From NCBI GenBank assembly GCA_036961445.1, contig JBALVO010000163.1, positions 1 to 6,774 of the forward strand: 6,774 bases of DNA, in the 5' to 3' direction. The notes under the pieces were generated by a model. The model searched no databases. It had not been told where the DNA came from and was given only the letters and a program-made list of their open reading frames with translations. Below, piece by piece: positions 1 through 5,763 of this stretch. This DNA comes from JBALVO01 sp036961445 (GTDB lineage Bacteria > Pseudomonadota > Gammaproteobacteria > Pseudomonadales > Halieaceae). Position numbers and translations under genes: made by a program. The first letter of the stretch is position 1, and each line of letters starts with the position of its first letter.

Positions 1-969
1 ATGATGGACTGGTCTGACCACCATTGTCGCTACTTCTGGCGACTACTGTCCAAGGAAGCACTGCTGTACACAGAGATGGTGACGACCGGCGCATTGATCC
101 ACGGCGATCGCGAGCGATTCTTGCACTTCAATGCCCAGGAGCACCCGGTGGCCCTGCAATTGGGGGGCAGCAACCCAACCGACCTGGCGCGCTGCGCCCG
201 CTGGGCACAGGAATGGGGCTACGACGAAGTCAATCTGAACTGCGGATGTCCATCAGACCGGGTGCAATCGGGCATGTTTGGTGCCTGTCTAATGGCACAA
301 CCACAGTTGGTGGCCGATGGCGTGAAGGCCATGCGTGATGCCTGCGACATTCCGGTAACGGTGAAACACCGCATTGGCATTGACGATATGGAGTCCTATG
401 AGCAACTCGTCGGATTTATAGAGCCGGTTGCCGCCGCAGGGTGCAGCGTGTTTATCGTACACGCCCGCAAAGCCTGGCTGCAGGGCCTGTCACCAAAACA
501 GAACCGGGAAGTACCGCCACTCAACTATGACTGGGTATACCAGCTAAAAAAAGACTTCTCCCATTTGACCATTGTCATCAACGGCGGCATTCAAACGCTG
601 CAGGAGTCGCAGACTCATTTGGCACGGGTCGATGGTGTCATGATAGGGCGGGAGGCCTACCAGAATCCGTGGATGTTGGCGGACGTAGATCCGCTGCTGT
701 TCGGAATGGACAAACCGGCCAATTCCCGCGATGATGTCATCGCTGCCCTGCTCCCCTATGTGGAGCAGCAGCTTGCTCGCGGAGCTCACCTGAATCACAT
801 CACACGCCACATCCTCGGGCTGTACCAGGGCGTGCCAGGTGCAAGGAAGTTCAGGCGTCACTTGAGCGAAAACGCATACAAGAAGGATGCAGGACTTCAG
901 GTACTCAGTGAGGCGTACGCGCTGGTGCAGCAAACCAGCGGTCGCCCACCATCAAGTTCAGTGGAATAA
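1..969 (+). CDS. dusA: tRNA-dihydrouridine(20/20a) synthase DusA, 5'-truncated by window edge
   Basis: This FMN-dependent enzyme reduces uridines 20/20a in the tRNA D-loop to dihydrouridine, using NADPH, in the cytoplasm. The visible 322 residues cover nearly the whole protein. The opening MMDWSDHHCR matches the family's N-terminal APMMDxTDRHxR motif, which normally lies about ten residues into the protein, so the ATG at base 1 is probably internal and the true start is outside the window. Visible motifs: LNCGCPSDRV, with the probable catalytic cysteine at visible residue 83 (the Cys of GCPS); VTVKHRIG with FMN-site Lys122; VHARKAWLQGLSPKQNRE (His154, Arg156); INGGI (194-196); and the phosphate-binding IGREAYQNPW (216-224). 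The RVQSGMFGACLM stretch and the NREVPPL signature point to DusA rather than DusB or DusC. A 49-base gap separates it from talB on the same strand, so they may be co-transcribed. No damage is seen in the visible part. Confidence 0.96.
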   Translation: MMDWSDHHCRYFWRLLSKEALLYTEMVTTGALIHGDRERFLHFNAQEHPVALQLGGSNPTDLARCARWAQEWGYDEVNLNCGCPSDRVQSGMFGACLMAQPQLVADGVKAMRDACDIPVTVKHRIGIDDMESYEQLVGFIEPVAAAGCSVFIVHARKAWLQGLSPKQNREVPPLNYDWVYQLKKDFSHLTIVINGGIQTLQESQTHLARVDGVMIGREAYQNPWMLADVDPLLFGMDKPANSRDDVIAALLPYVEQQLARGAHLNHITRHILGLYQGVPGARKFRRHLSENAYKKDAGLQVLSEAYALVQQTSGRPPSSSVE

Positions 970-997
970 CCCTACAAAGCACCGCATTGCTTTGCCC

Positions 998-1008
998 GGA
1001 GAGAAGGA
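998..1008 (+). promoter_or_regulatory. Ribosome binding site of the transaldolase gene
   Basis: A purine-rich GGAGAGAAGGA run ends 10 bases before the ATG at 1019. It supports 1019 as the translation start over the in-frame ATG at 887, which lies inside dusA. The resulting 317-residue protein has exactly the length and residue numbering of E. coli TalB. Confidence 0.7.
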
Positions 1009-1018
1009 ATACCCATCT

Positions 1019-1972
1019 ATGGCCAGTAAACTCGATCAACTCAAGGCGATGACCGATGTCGTTGCTGACACCGGCGATATCGAGGCGATCAAGCGCTTCC
1101 ACCCCCAGGATGCTACGACCAATCCTTCCTTGCTGCTAAAGGCGGCGGCCCTGCCCCACTACGCATTACTACTGGATCAGGCCAAAGCCTGGGCGGTCAG
1201 CCAGGGTGGCTCTGACGCACAGCAGCTAGCTAACTGTTGCGATCGTTTTGCGGTCGACGTCGGCAAAGAAATTCTGGCGATTGTACCGGGACGCATCTCC
1301 ACCGAAGTCGACGCTCGCCTGTCCTTCAATACACAAAACACCATAGAGCGCGCCCACAAACTCATCGGCATGTATGAAGAAGCCGGGATTGCTCGAGAGC
1401 GTATCCTGATCAAGACCGCCTCTACCTGGGAAGGCATACGTGCCGCTGAGCAACTGGAACGGGAAGGCATTAACTGCAACCTCACACTGTTGTTCGGATT
1501 TAGCCAGGCTGCCGCCTGTGCCGACGCGGGTGTATTTTTAATCTCACCCTTTGTTGGTCGCATCCTGGACTGGTACAAAGCCAACACTGAACTGACAATC
1601 ACAACGCCCAAGGACGATCCGGGAGTGCAATCGGTAACCCAGATCTACAACTACTACAAACAACACGGCTACCAGACGGTTGTTATGGGGGCCAGCTTTC
1701 GCAATGCCGGTGAGATTGAAGCCCTGGCAGGCTGCGACCGCCTGACTATCAGCCCTGGTCTGCTCGAAGAATTGGCGTCAGACATTGGCAATTTGCCACA
1801 ACAGTTGTCAGCTAACGGCGCCAGGTCCGATCAGGAAAAAACCAGCACCAACGAAGCCGGTTTTCGCTATGCCTTGAATGCCGATGCCATGGCTACGGAG
1901 AAACTCGCTGAAGGAATTCGCAATTTTGTAAGCGACCAGATCAAACTGGAGCAAGTGATAAGCAGCCGATGA
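1019..1972 (+). CDS. tal: Transaldolase (TalB type)
   Basis: Transaldolase moves a dihydroxyacetone unit from sedoheptulose 7-phosphate to glyceraldehyde 3-phosphate, giving erythrose 4-phosphate and fructose 6-phosphate, in the cytosolic non-oxidative pentose phosphate pathway. The 317-residue product has the length of E. coli TalB. All active-site residues fall at E. coli numbering: Asp17, Asn35 (DATTNPSLLL), Glu96 (GRISTEVDAR), Schiff-base Lys132 (ILIKTASTWEG), Thr156 (NCNLTLLF), Ser176 and Arg181 (LISPFVGRILDWYKAN), and Arg228 (MGASFRN). The C-terminal helix (KLAEGIRNFVSDQIKLEQ) that covers the active site is present. A longer reading frame from 887 overlaps dusA and adds 44 residues unlike the family, so I chose 1019, which has a ribosome binding site. 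Its TGA overlaps the ATG of the TerB-like gene, so the two are probably translationally coupled. Confidence 0.98.
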   Translation: MASKLDQLKAMTDVVADTGDIEAIKRFHPQDATTNPSLLLKAAALPHYALLLDQAKAWAVSQGGSDAQQLANCCDRFAVDVGKEILAIVPGRISTEVDARLSFNTQNTIERAHKLIGMYEEAGIARERILIKTASTWEGIRAAEQLEREGINCNLTLLFGFSQAAACADAGVFLISPFVGRILDWYKANTELTITTPKDDPGVQSVTQIYNYYKQHGYQTVVMGASFRNAGEIEALAGCDRLTISPGLLEELASDIGNLPQQLSANGARSDQEKTSTNEAGFRYALNADAMATEKLAEGIRNFVSDQIKLEQVISSR

Positions 1973-2409
1973 TAGCAGCACTAAAAGCTTTATTTGAAAC
2001 GCCAGCCAGGGAAGAGCCGGAGTCACAACAGCACCGTATGCAGTTGGCAGCTGCAGCCTTGCTCATTGAAACCGCACGCGCGGATTTTACCCAGGATGCC
2101 GCCGAGCAGGACAAGCTACAAGAACTCTTAAGTAGTGCGCTGGATCTCAAGGCATCCGAGGTCCATGAGTTGGTGACTGCAGCAGAAAACCGGGTGGATG
2201 ACGCCACATCACTGTATGAGTTTACCCGGGTGATAAACGATCATTACTCTGCGGAACAAAAACTTCAGCTCATTAGCGCTATGTGGACCGTGGCCTATGC
2301 CGATGGCGATCTTGATAAATATGAAGAGCATCTGATTCGGCAGGTTGCGGAACTCACTTACGTACCTCACCAGGAATACATTAAGAGCAAGCTGGCCGCT
2401 AAAAGCTAA
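1969..2409 (+). CDS. TerB-like small helical protein
   Basis: The 146-residue protein is predicted to be soluble and all-helical, with no signal peptide or membrane segment. It resembles the TerB/DjlA N-terminal fold. The first half-repeat is around residues 27-50 (AAAALLIETARADF then acidic residues). The second is around 104-125 (MWTVAYADGDLDKYEEHLI) and contains the ADGxxxxxE acidic signature that in TerB binds divalent metal. The first half has only ARADFTQDAAE, a weaker version. Members outside the ter tellurite operons have no settled function, so tellurite resistance should not be assumed. The ATG overlaps the tal stop codon (ATGA), so it is probably made by translational coupling from the tal mRNA. 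Its TAA overlaps the stop of the convergent rssC gene by 4 bases, and no terminator hairpin is seen between them. Family assignment is good; role unknown. Confidence 0.85.
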   Translation: MIAALKALFETPAREEPESQQHRMQLAAAALLIETARADFTQDAAEQDKLQELLSSALDLKASEVHELVTAAENRVDDATSLYEFTRVINDHYSAEQKLQLISAMWTVAYADGDLDKYEEHLIRQVAELTYVPHQEYIKSKLAAKS

Positions 2410-2888
2410 CTGCGTTCCAGTGCGGTTATCAAATCCTTGAAGCGGTTGCGGTTTTCATCGCTGATACCCATCAGCACTCGATGCGCCTCAATCACTTTTT
2501 CCCTAACGAGCTCCTCGCTACCGGCTACTGCTGGAATTTCACTGATATTGTCGGGGTTGCTGCACGACTCTTCATGTAGTTCAAACAGGCGCTGAAAACC
2601 CATACTTTTTAACAAGCGATTAATACCGCTGTCACAGGAATAGATAGCTGGCGCAAAACCAAATTTTTCCTTTACCTTCAGCGCCAGCTTGGCCAGCAAG
2701 CCCAGGGTCGTACTATCGATGCCCTCGGCTTCGCACAAATCCACCCAGACGCTGGTAAATGCCGGATCTTCAAACATTCGTTGAAAATATTCATCGATAG
2801 TAGTGCACAGCGTGAGGCGCACATCCCCTACCAGGCGGATAACATAGGCGCCATCATGACTGGCCGCGAGAATTTTTCCGTCCCGCAT
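2406..2888 (-). CDS. rssC: STAS-domain anti-sigma-factor antagonist (RssC-like)
   Basis: The 160-residue cytoplasmic protein has an N-terminal STAS domain (about residues 5-108) and a charged helical tail (about 122-160). The core motif GIDSTTLGLLAKLAL corresponds to the SpoIIAA/RsbV phosphorylation loop, with predicted phospho-Ser59 directly after Asp58. In such partner-switching systems the dephosphorylated STAS protein binds an anti-sigma or kinase partner, and a PP2C phosphatase reactivates it. The gene immediately upstream encodes such a phosphatase and ends one base before this start, the arrangement of Pseudomonas rssB-rssC. I chose the ATG at 2888 because the open frame extending up to 3005 lies wholly inside rssB in another frame and encodes no STAS-like sequence. 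No cognate kinase/anti-sigma gene is visible in the window. The target (an RpoS-linked pathway or another partner) is inferred only from the family. Confidence 0.88.
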   Translation of the reverse strand: MRDGKILAASHDGAYVIRLVGDVRLTLCTTIDEYFQRMFEDPAFTSVWVDLCEAEGIDSTTLGLLAKLALKVKEKFGFAPAIYSCDSGINRLLKSMGFQRLFELHEESCSNPDNISEIPAVAGSEELVREKVIEAHRVLMGISDENRNRFKDLITALERS

Positions 2889-2889
2889 C

Positions 2890-4071
2890 TCAGCCCCGCT
2901 TACTAATGAACAGGGCGGCGATATCATCCGGCGCGGTCTCAACCCGGTCCAGGCCCAGGCGAGTAACCAACTCCTCTGGCGAATCCGCAGTTTGCTCAAA
3001 CACATCCAGAAAGTACTTTTCTTTTTCGATAAGATTTTTAGGCGGCAGGATCTCGAGAATACCGTCGGAGAACAGAGCCAGCATAAAACTGTCTGGCAGG
3101 TCTATCATATGTTCCTCAAAGTGGGCTTCTTCCATAATGCCAACAGCGGAGCCCTCTCCCCGGAGATAGACAGCACCCTCGCCTGACACCAGTACCGGCT
3201 GCGGTAAATGCCCGGCGACGCTGTAGCGCAATATGTTCTCACGCAGATCCAGTAGTCCGATAACCATCGTTGCAAACTTACCCACACCCAGGTCCAGCAA
3301 CTCCTTATTGGCATGTTTGAGCATAGCCACCGGGCTCAGTATGGTGTCATCATTGCGACGCAACAGATCGGATCGCTTGCGCGCGAACAGGTTCTTCAAC
3401 AACACTGTGGCAAACGCCGAGGAACTGCCGTGACCGGACACGTCAGCCATGAAGAAGGTGACGAAATTTTCGCCCAGGGTAAAGTAATCGGTAAAATCGC
3501 CGCTGAGGTACAACGAAGGTATAACCGTGTGGCTAAATACATAATCACCCAGCACCAGGGGTGTCTCTGGCAACATGCGCAACTGCACCTGTCTACCCGC
3601 TTGCTGATCCTGCTCCAGCATCTTTACCGTGCCGCGCAATTCAATATTGGCCGCCTCCAGGCGCTGGCGTGACTCCTGTAGCTCCCTGCGCATCTGCCGC
3701 TGGCGCACGCAGCGCTCTATAGACCTGAACAGCGCCGCCTTATCTTCCACCGGGCGCACGAAAAAGTCACTGGCCCCCAGACGCAGGGCCGTCATCATCT
3801 GACCGGCATCCACTACGTTACTGAACATGATGGCGGGCACCTGCACATCCATCTCACGCAGAGTGCGGCGGGCGTCACCCCAGGAAACGCCCTCCAGATC
3901 CAGTTCACACAGAATCACATCCAGATCGCTGCTACCGCCCAGGGAATAGGTGGAATTGTTGACGTCTGTAACCACCTGCGTGGTAAAACCTGCGGACGCG
4001 ACCAGCTCGGCCAGTGCCTGGGCACGAGCCGGATCATCGTCAACTACTAGTACATTGCCGTTTGATGCCAT
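2890..4071 (-). CDS. rssB: RssB-like response regulator fused to PP2C/SpoIIE phosphatase, atypical receiver
   Basis: With the ATG at 4071 the product is 393 residues, close to the length I recall for Pseudomonas RssB. Residues 6-123 form a receiver domain; about 124-160 is a coiled-coil-like linker (MRRELQESRQRLEAANIELR); 175-391 is a PP2C/SpoIIE-type serine phosphatase. Phosphatase motifs are kept: SGDFTDYF (190-197), ADVSGHG (209-215), VAGHLPQPVL (286-294), LFSDGILE (333-340) and PDDIAALFI (381-389), so the metal-binding aspartates appear present. The receiver is atypical: the acidic pocket is intact (VVDDD, 9-13), but the expected phospho-Asp is Glu56 (ILCELDLEG) and the conserved Lys is Arg106 (FFVRPVED); Ser84 is kept. 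The likely role is to dephosphorylate the STAS protein RssC and, as in other RssB proteins, perhaps influence RpoS; the latter is inference. An in-frame ATG at 4158 would add 29 residues with no domain; neither start has a good Shine-Dalgarno sequence. Confidence 0.9.
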   Translation of the reverse strand: MASNGNVLVVDDDPARAQALAELVASAGFTTQVVTDVNNSTYSLGGSSDLDVILCELDLEGVSWGDARRTLREMDVQVPAIMFSNVVDAGQMMTALRLGASDFFVRPVEDKAALFRSIERCVRQRQMRRELQESRQRLEAANIELRGTVKMLEQDQQAGRQVQLRMLPETPLVLGDYVFSHTVIPSLYLSGDFTDYFTLGENFVTFFMADVSGHGSSSAFATVLLKNLFARKRSDLLRRNDDTILSPVAMLKHANKELLDLGVGKFATMVIGLLDLRENILRYSVAGHLPQPVLVSGEGAVYLRGEGSAVGIMEEAHFEEHMIDLPDSFMLALFSDGILEILPPKNLIEKEKYFLDVFEQTADSPEELVTRLGLDRVETAPDDIAALFISKRG

Positions 4072-4102
4072 CGAGGGGGACTTTGATGCTGCGTTCAGCG
4101 CG

Positions 4103-4131
4103 ACATTACGCCCATCAGGGAGTGCAAGCAA
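4103..4131 (-). promoter_or_regulatory. Weak candidate promoter for rssB-rssC
   Basis: On the minus strand, TTGCTT (4126-4131) is followed after 17 bases by TAATGT (4103-4108), about 30 bases ahead of the rssB ATG at 4071. Each hexamer matches only three of six sigma70 consensus positions, so this is a guess that rests mainly on spacing and location. If it is the real promoter, the alternative rssB start at 4158 would be excluded. Confidence 0.2.
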
Positions 4132-4188
4132 CCGGGTTACTGGGGCTTTTGGCAACATTTCACAGTATTACTGCAAATAGCCTGATGT

Positions 4189-4208
4189 TTCACTCAGAGA
4201 CGAGTGAA
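4189..4208. repeat. Perfect 7-bp inverted repeat downstream of mlaA
   Basis: TTCACTC, a six-base loop (AGAGAC on the plus strand) and GAGTGAA form a perfect short hairpin 10 bases after the mlaA stop codon. There is no T-run after it on either strand, so it is not a canonical Rho-independent terminator. It could be a weak attenuator, an mRNA 3'-end stabiliser or a small operator ahead of rssB. Confidence 0.4.
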
Positions 4209-4218
4209 CAGCTGTAAA

Positions 4219-4941
4219 TCAAAACTCTTCGAACTCGCCTTCTTCCTCGAAATCCGAGAAGCTGTCATCTACCACACCACCATTTACAAAGAACTCACGG
4301 CGCTGCAGGTAGGCGTCCCGAATGAAGATATAACGGTCCCCGGTGATCAATTCTTCTGCCTTTAACAGCCGCGCGCGGATATCCACCACCTCAACCGTCC
4401 AGAATATATAAGCCAGTTCCGTATCATCGATAAGCGCAGGGATAGAGGAGTATGTATCAACCACATAGCCCACTCCGCTGCGCACCGTGCGTGGGCCGAT
4501 AACCGGCAACATAAGGTACGGACCAGAATCAAAGCCCCAAACCGCCAGGGTTTGGCCAAAATCGGCTGGTTTGTGCTGGATACCCATGGCAGACGCCACA
4601 TCAAAAAATCCCAACAAACCCAGTGTGGTGTTCACCATGAAACGCCCACCACTCTGAGCAGCGCCCTCGAGGCGGCCCTGCAGCAGGGAGTTGATAACAG
4701 AGTTGAACTCGTAAATATTATTGATAAAGTTGGTCACGCCACGTTCCGCCGGGTCTGGCATAACGAAGCGGTAACCCTTGGCCACCGGACGCAGCAGATA
4801 CTTGTCCAGCGTGTCATTAACCGCGAACAGGCGGCGGTTCATCGACTCCCAGGGATCGATGTTTTTCTCTTGCTCCTCGCTCCAAGCCAGGGACATAGGC
4901 AGTAGCAGGAACAACAGGAGACAATAGCGTGCTAACGTCAT
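4219..4941 (-). CDS. mlaA: MlaA/VacJ family outer-membrane lipid asymmetry protein, no lipobox
   Basis: MlaA sits in the outer membrane, with porins in E. coli, and removes mislocalised phospholipids from the outer leaflet, passing them to periplasmic MlaC and the MlaFEDB transporter. The 240-residue product shows the family motifs: IDPWESMNRRLFAVND (28-43), NFINNIYEFNSVINSLLQG (71-89), RFMVNTTLGLLGFFDVASAMG (100-120) and FGQTLAVWGFDSGPYLMLPVIGP (128-150). Residues 1-19 form a signal peptide with probable cleavage after SLA. Unlike E. coli MlaA (VGC lipobox), there is no lipobox; the only cysteine (Cys7) lies inside the hydrophobic core. The C-terminus is strongly acidic (FEEEGEFEEF). I chose the ATG at 4941 over the adjacent in-frame TTG at 4944; no strong ribosome binding site is seen. 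A promoter-like sequence lies 30-58 bases upstream, and rssB follows after about 147 bases. No mlaBCDEF genes are in the window. Confidence 0.95.
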   Translation of the reverse strand: MTLARYCLLLFLLLPMSLAWSEEQEKNIDPWESMNRRLFAVNDTLDKYLLRPVAKGYRFVMPDPAERGVTNFINNIYEFNSVINSLLQGRLEGAAQSGGRFMVNTTLGLLGFFDVASAMGIQHKPADFGQTLAVWGFDSGPYLMLPVIGPRTVRSGVGYVVDTYSSIPALIDDTELAYIFWTVEVVDIRARLLKAEELITGDRYIFIRDAYLQRREFFVNGGVVDDSFSDFEEEGEFEEF

Positions 4942-4970
4942 CAAGTACGGGCCATTATTATTGATGGGTG

Positions 4971-4999
4971 ATCTTACTCGCAGGCGGTCATTGCGGCAA
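4971..4999 (-). promoter_or_regulatory. Candidate sigma70 promoter of mlaA
   Basis: On the minus strand, TTGCCG (4994-4999) and TAAGAT (4971-4976) are separated by exactly 17 bases. Each matches four of six consensus positions. They lie in the 66-base gap between the hvfC stop (5008) and the mlaA ATG (4941), predicting an mRNA leader of roughly 20-25 bases. This would let mlaA, and perhaps rssB-rssC, be expressed independently of the upstream RiPP operon. No terminator hairpin is visible after hvfC, so read-through is also possible. Confidence 0.45.
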
Positions 5000-5007
5000 C
5001 TATTGAA

Positions 5008-5763
5008 TCACTTCCCGGCGCCATCTGTGACCACCACAGATAGCGCCAGGAATTGCCGCAATTGCTGCTCACCGAAAGACAATACAGCATCTTCGTCCAT
5101 ACCCAACTCGCCAGCCAGCGCGCCCAACAACGCCGCTGCCGTGGCGGTTTCAGAGTCCCGAACCAGCTCCAGTAGTCGCGCCGTTGCTGTGTTTAGCTCC
5201 ATGAACTGGACCTTGTCTTCCCTGTCGCGGTACACCACCAGGTAGGTAGGTTCCTGTGCCTGCTCAGGCCGATAACTACCCCCTATGCGATGCACCGGGA
5301 ATTGATAACTGAGCACCCAGGCCAGCGGCGATAAGCGCAATATGCTTGTCAGCAGATCATCAATCTCGACAGGGTCGAGCAACACTTCCTCGGACACATC
5401 CAGGGCCAGCTCCACCCACTCATAATGTGCCAATTCCGCCATGAAGGGGGGATCACAGTCGCGCCGAACATAACCCGCCATCAGAAATTGCAGGAACTCC
5501 TGGCTGATTTCAAGAAAATATGGGGTGTGACAGCGATGCTGATCGATAAACTGCCGCACCATTTCATGCCAGTCAGGATCTTCATACAGGCTGCGCAATA
5601 CGGGAAAGCCGCCACTGATAAAGCCCTCTATATTGTTGTAAACCAAGTCCTGGTAGATTTGTAGACGGCGCTGTTCTACTCCAGCCGGGGCCGGGTTCCT
5701 GCCTGGGTCGCGCAAATAATTAGCCATTGTCATCTGGCTGCTCTTGAGTGTAGAGGCGCTCAT
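5008..5763 (-). CDS. hvfC: HvfC/BufC family RiPP maturation partner protein (DUF2063)
   Basis: HvfC-type proteins partner the DUF692 oxidase and are thought to bind the precursor peptide and present it to the enzyme. The 251-residue product has the DUF2063 N-terminal helical domain (about 12-122), with family motifs RRLQIYQDLVYNNIEGFISG (32-51), FPVLRSLYED (53-62), HTPYFLEISQEFLQFL (79-94) and PPFMAELAHYEWVELAL (105-121). A second, more divergent domain (about 140-248) contains LAWVLSYQFPVHRI and ends in a helical segment, which resembles a winged-helix peptide-binding (RRE-like) fold; that is an inference from the family, not visible by itself. There is no signal peptide, so it acts in the cytoplasm. 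Its ATG overlaps the hvfB stop (ATGA), indicating translational coupling and probably matched expression of the two proteins. The older label 'putative DNA-binding protein' for this family is probably misleading here. The symbol rests on family and gene order. Confidence 0.9.
   Translation of the reverse strand: MSASTLKSSQMTMANYLRDPGRNPAPAGVEQRRLQIYQDLVYNNIEGFISGGFPVLRSLYEDPDWHEMVRQFIDQHRCHTPYFLEISQEFLQFLMAGYVRRDCDPPFMAELAHYEWVELALDVSEEVLLDPVEIDDLLTSILRLSPLAWVLSYQFPVHRIGGSYRPEQAQEPTYLVVYRDREDKVQFMELNTATARLLELVRDSETATAAALLGALAGELGMDEDAVLSFGEQQLRQFLALSVVVTDGAGK

Noticed and set aside
887..1018. 44-residue N-terminal extension of transaldolase from the ATG at 887
   Set aside because: It overlaps the dusA 3' end, is unlike the family, and the start at 1019 has a ribosome binding site and gives exact E. 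coli TalB numbering.
1177..1611. 144-codon antisense open frame in the transaldolase gene
   Set aside because: It is low-complexity Ser/Arg-rich sequence opposite a strongly conserved gene, with no recognisable motif; a typical shadow frame.
1969..2409. Tellurite-resistance gene call for the TerB-like protein
   Set aside because: No other ter genes are nearby, and the TerB fold alone does not indicate tellurite resistance.
2889..3005. 39-residue N-terminal extension of the STAS protein from 3005
   Set aside because: It lies entirely inside rssB in another frame; the STAS domain begins right after the ATG at 2888.
3313..3672. 119-codon plus-strand open frame opposite the rssB phosphatase domain
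   Set aside because: It is opposite conserved PP2C motifs, with no family features or ribosome binding site; a shadow frame.
4072..4158. 29-residue N-terminal extension of RssB from the ATG at 4158
   Set aside because: It adds no domain; the receiver starts six residues after the ATG at 4071, and the shorter form matches the recalled length of Pseudomonas RssB. It is not fully excluded, since neither start has a good ribosome binding site.
4552..4905. 117-codon plus-strand open frame opposite mlaA
   Set aside because: It is antisense to well-conserved MlaA motifs and has no recognisable domain.
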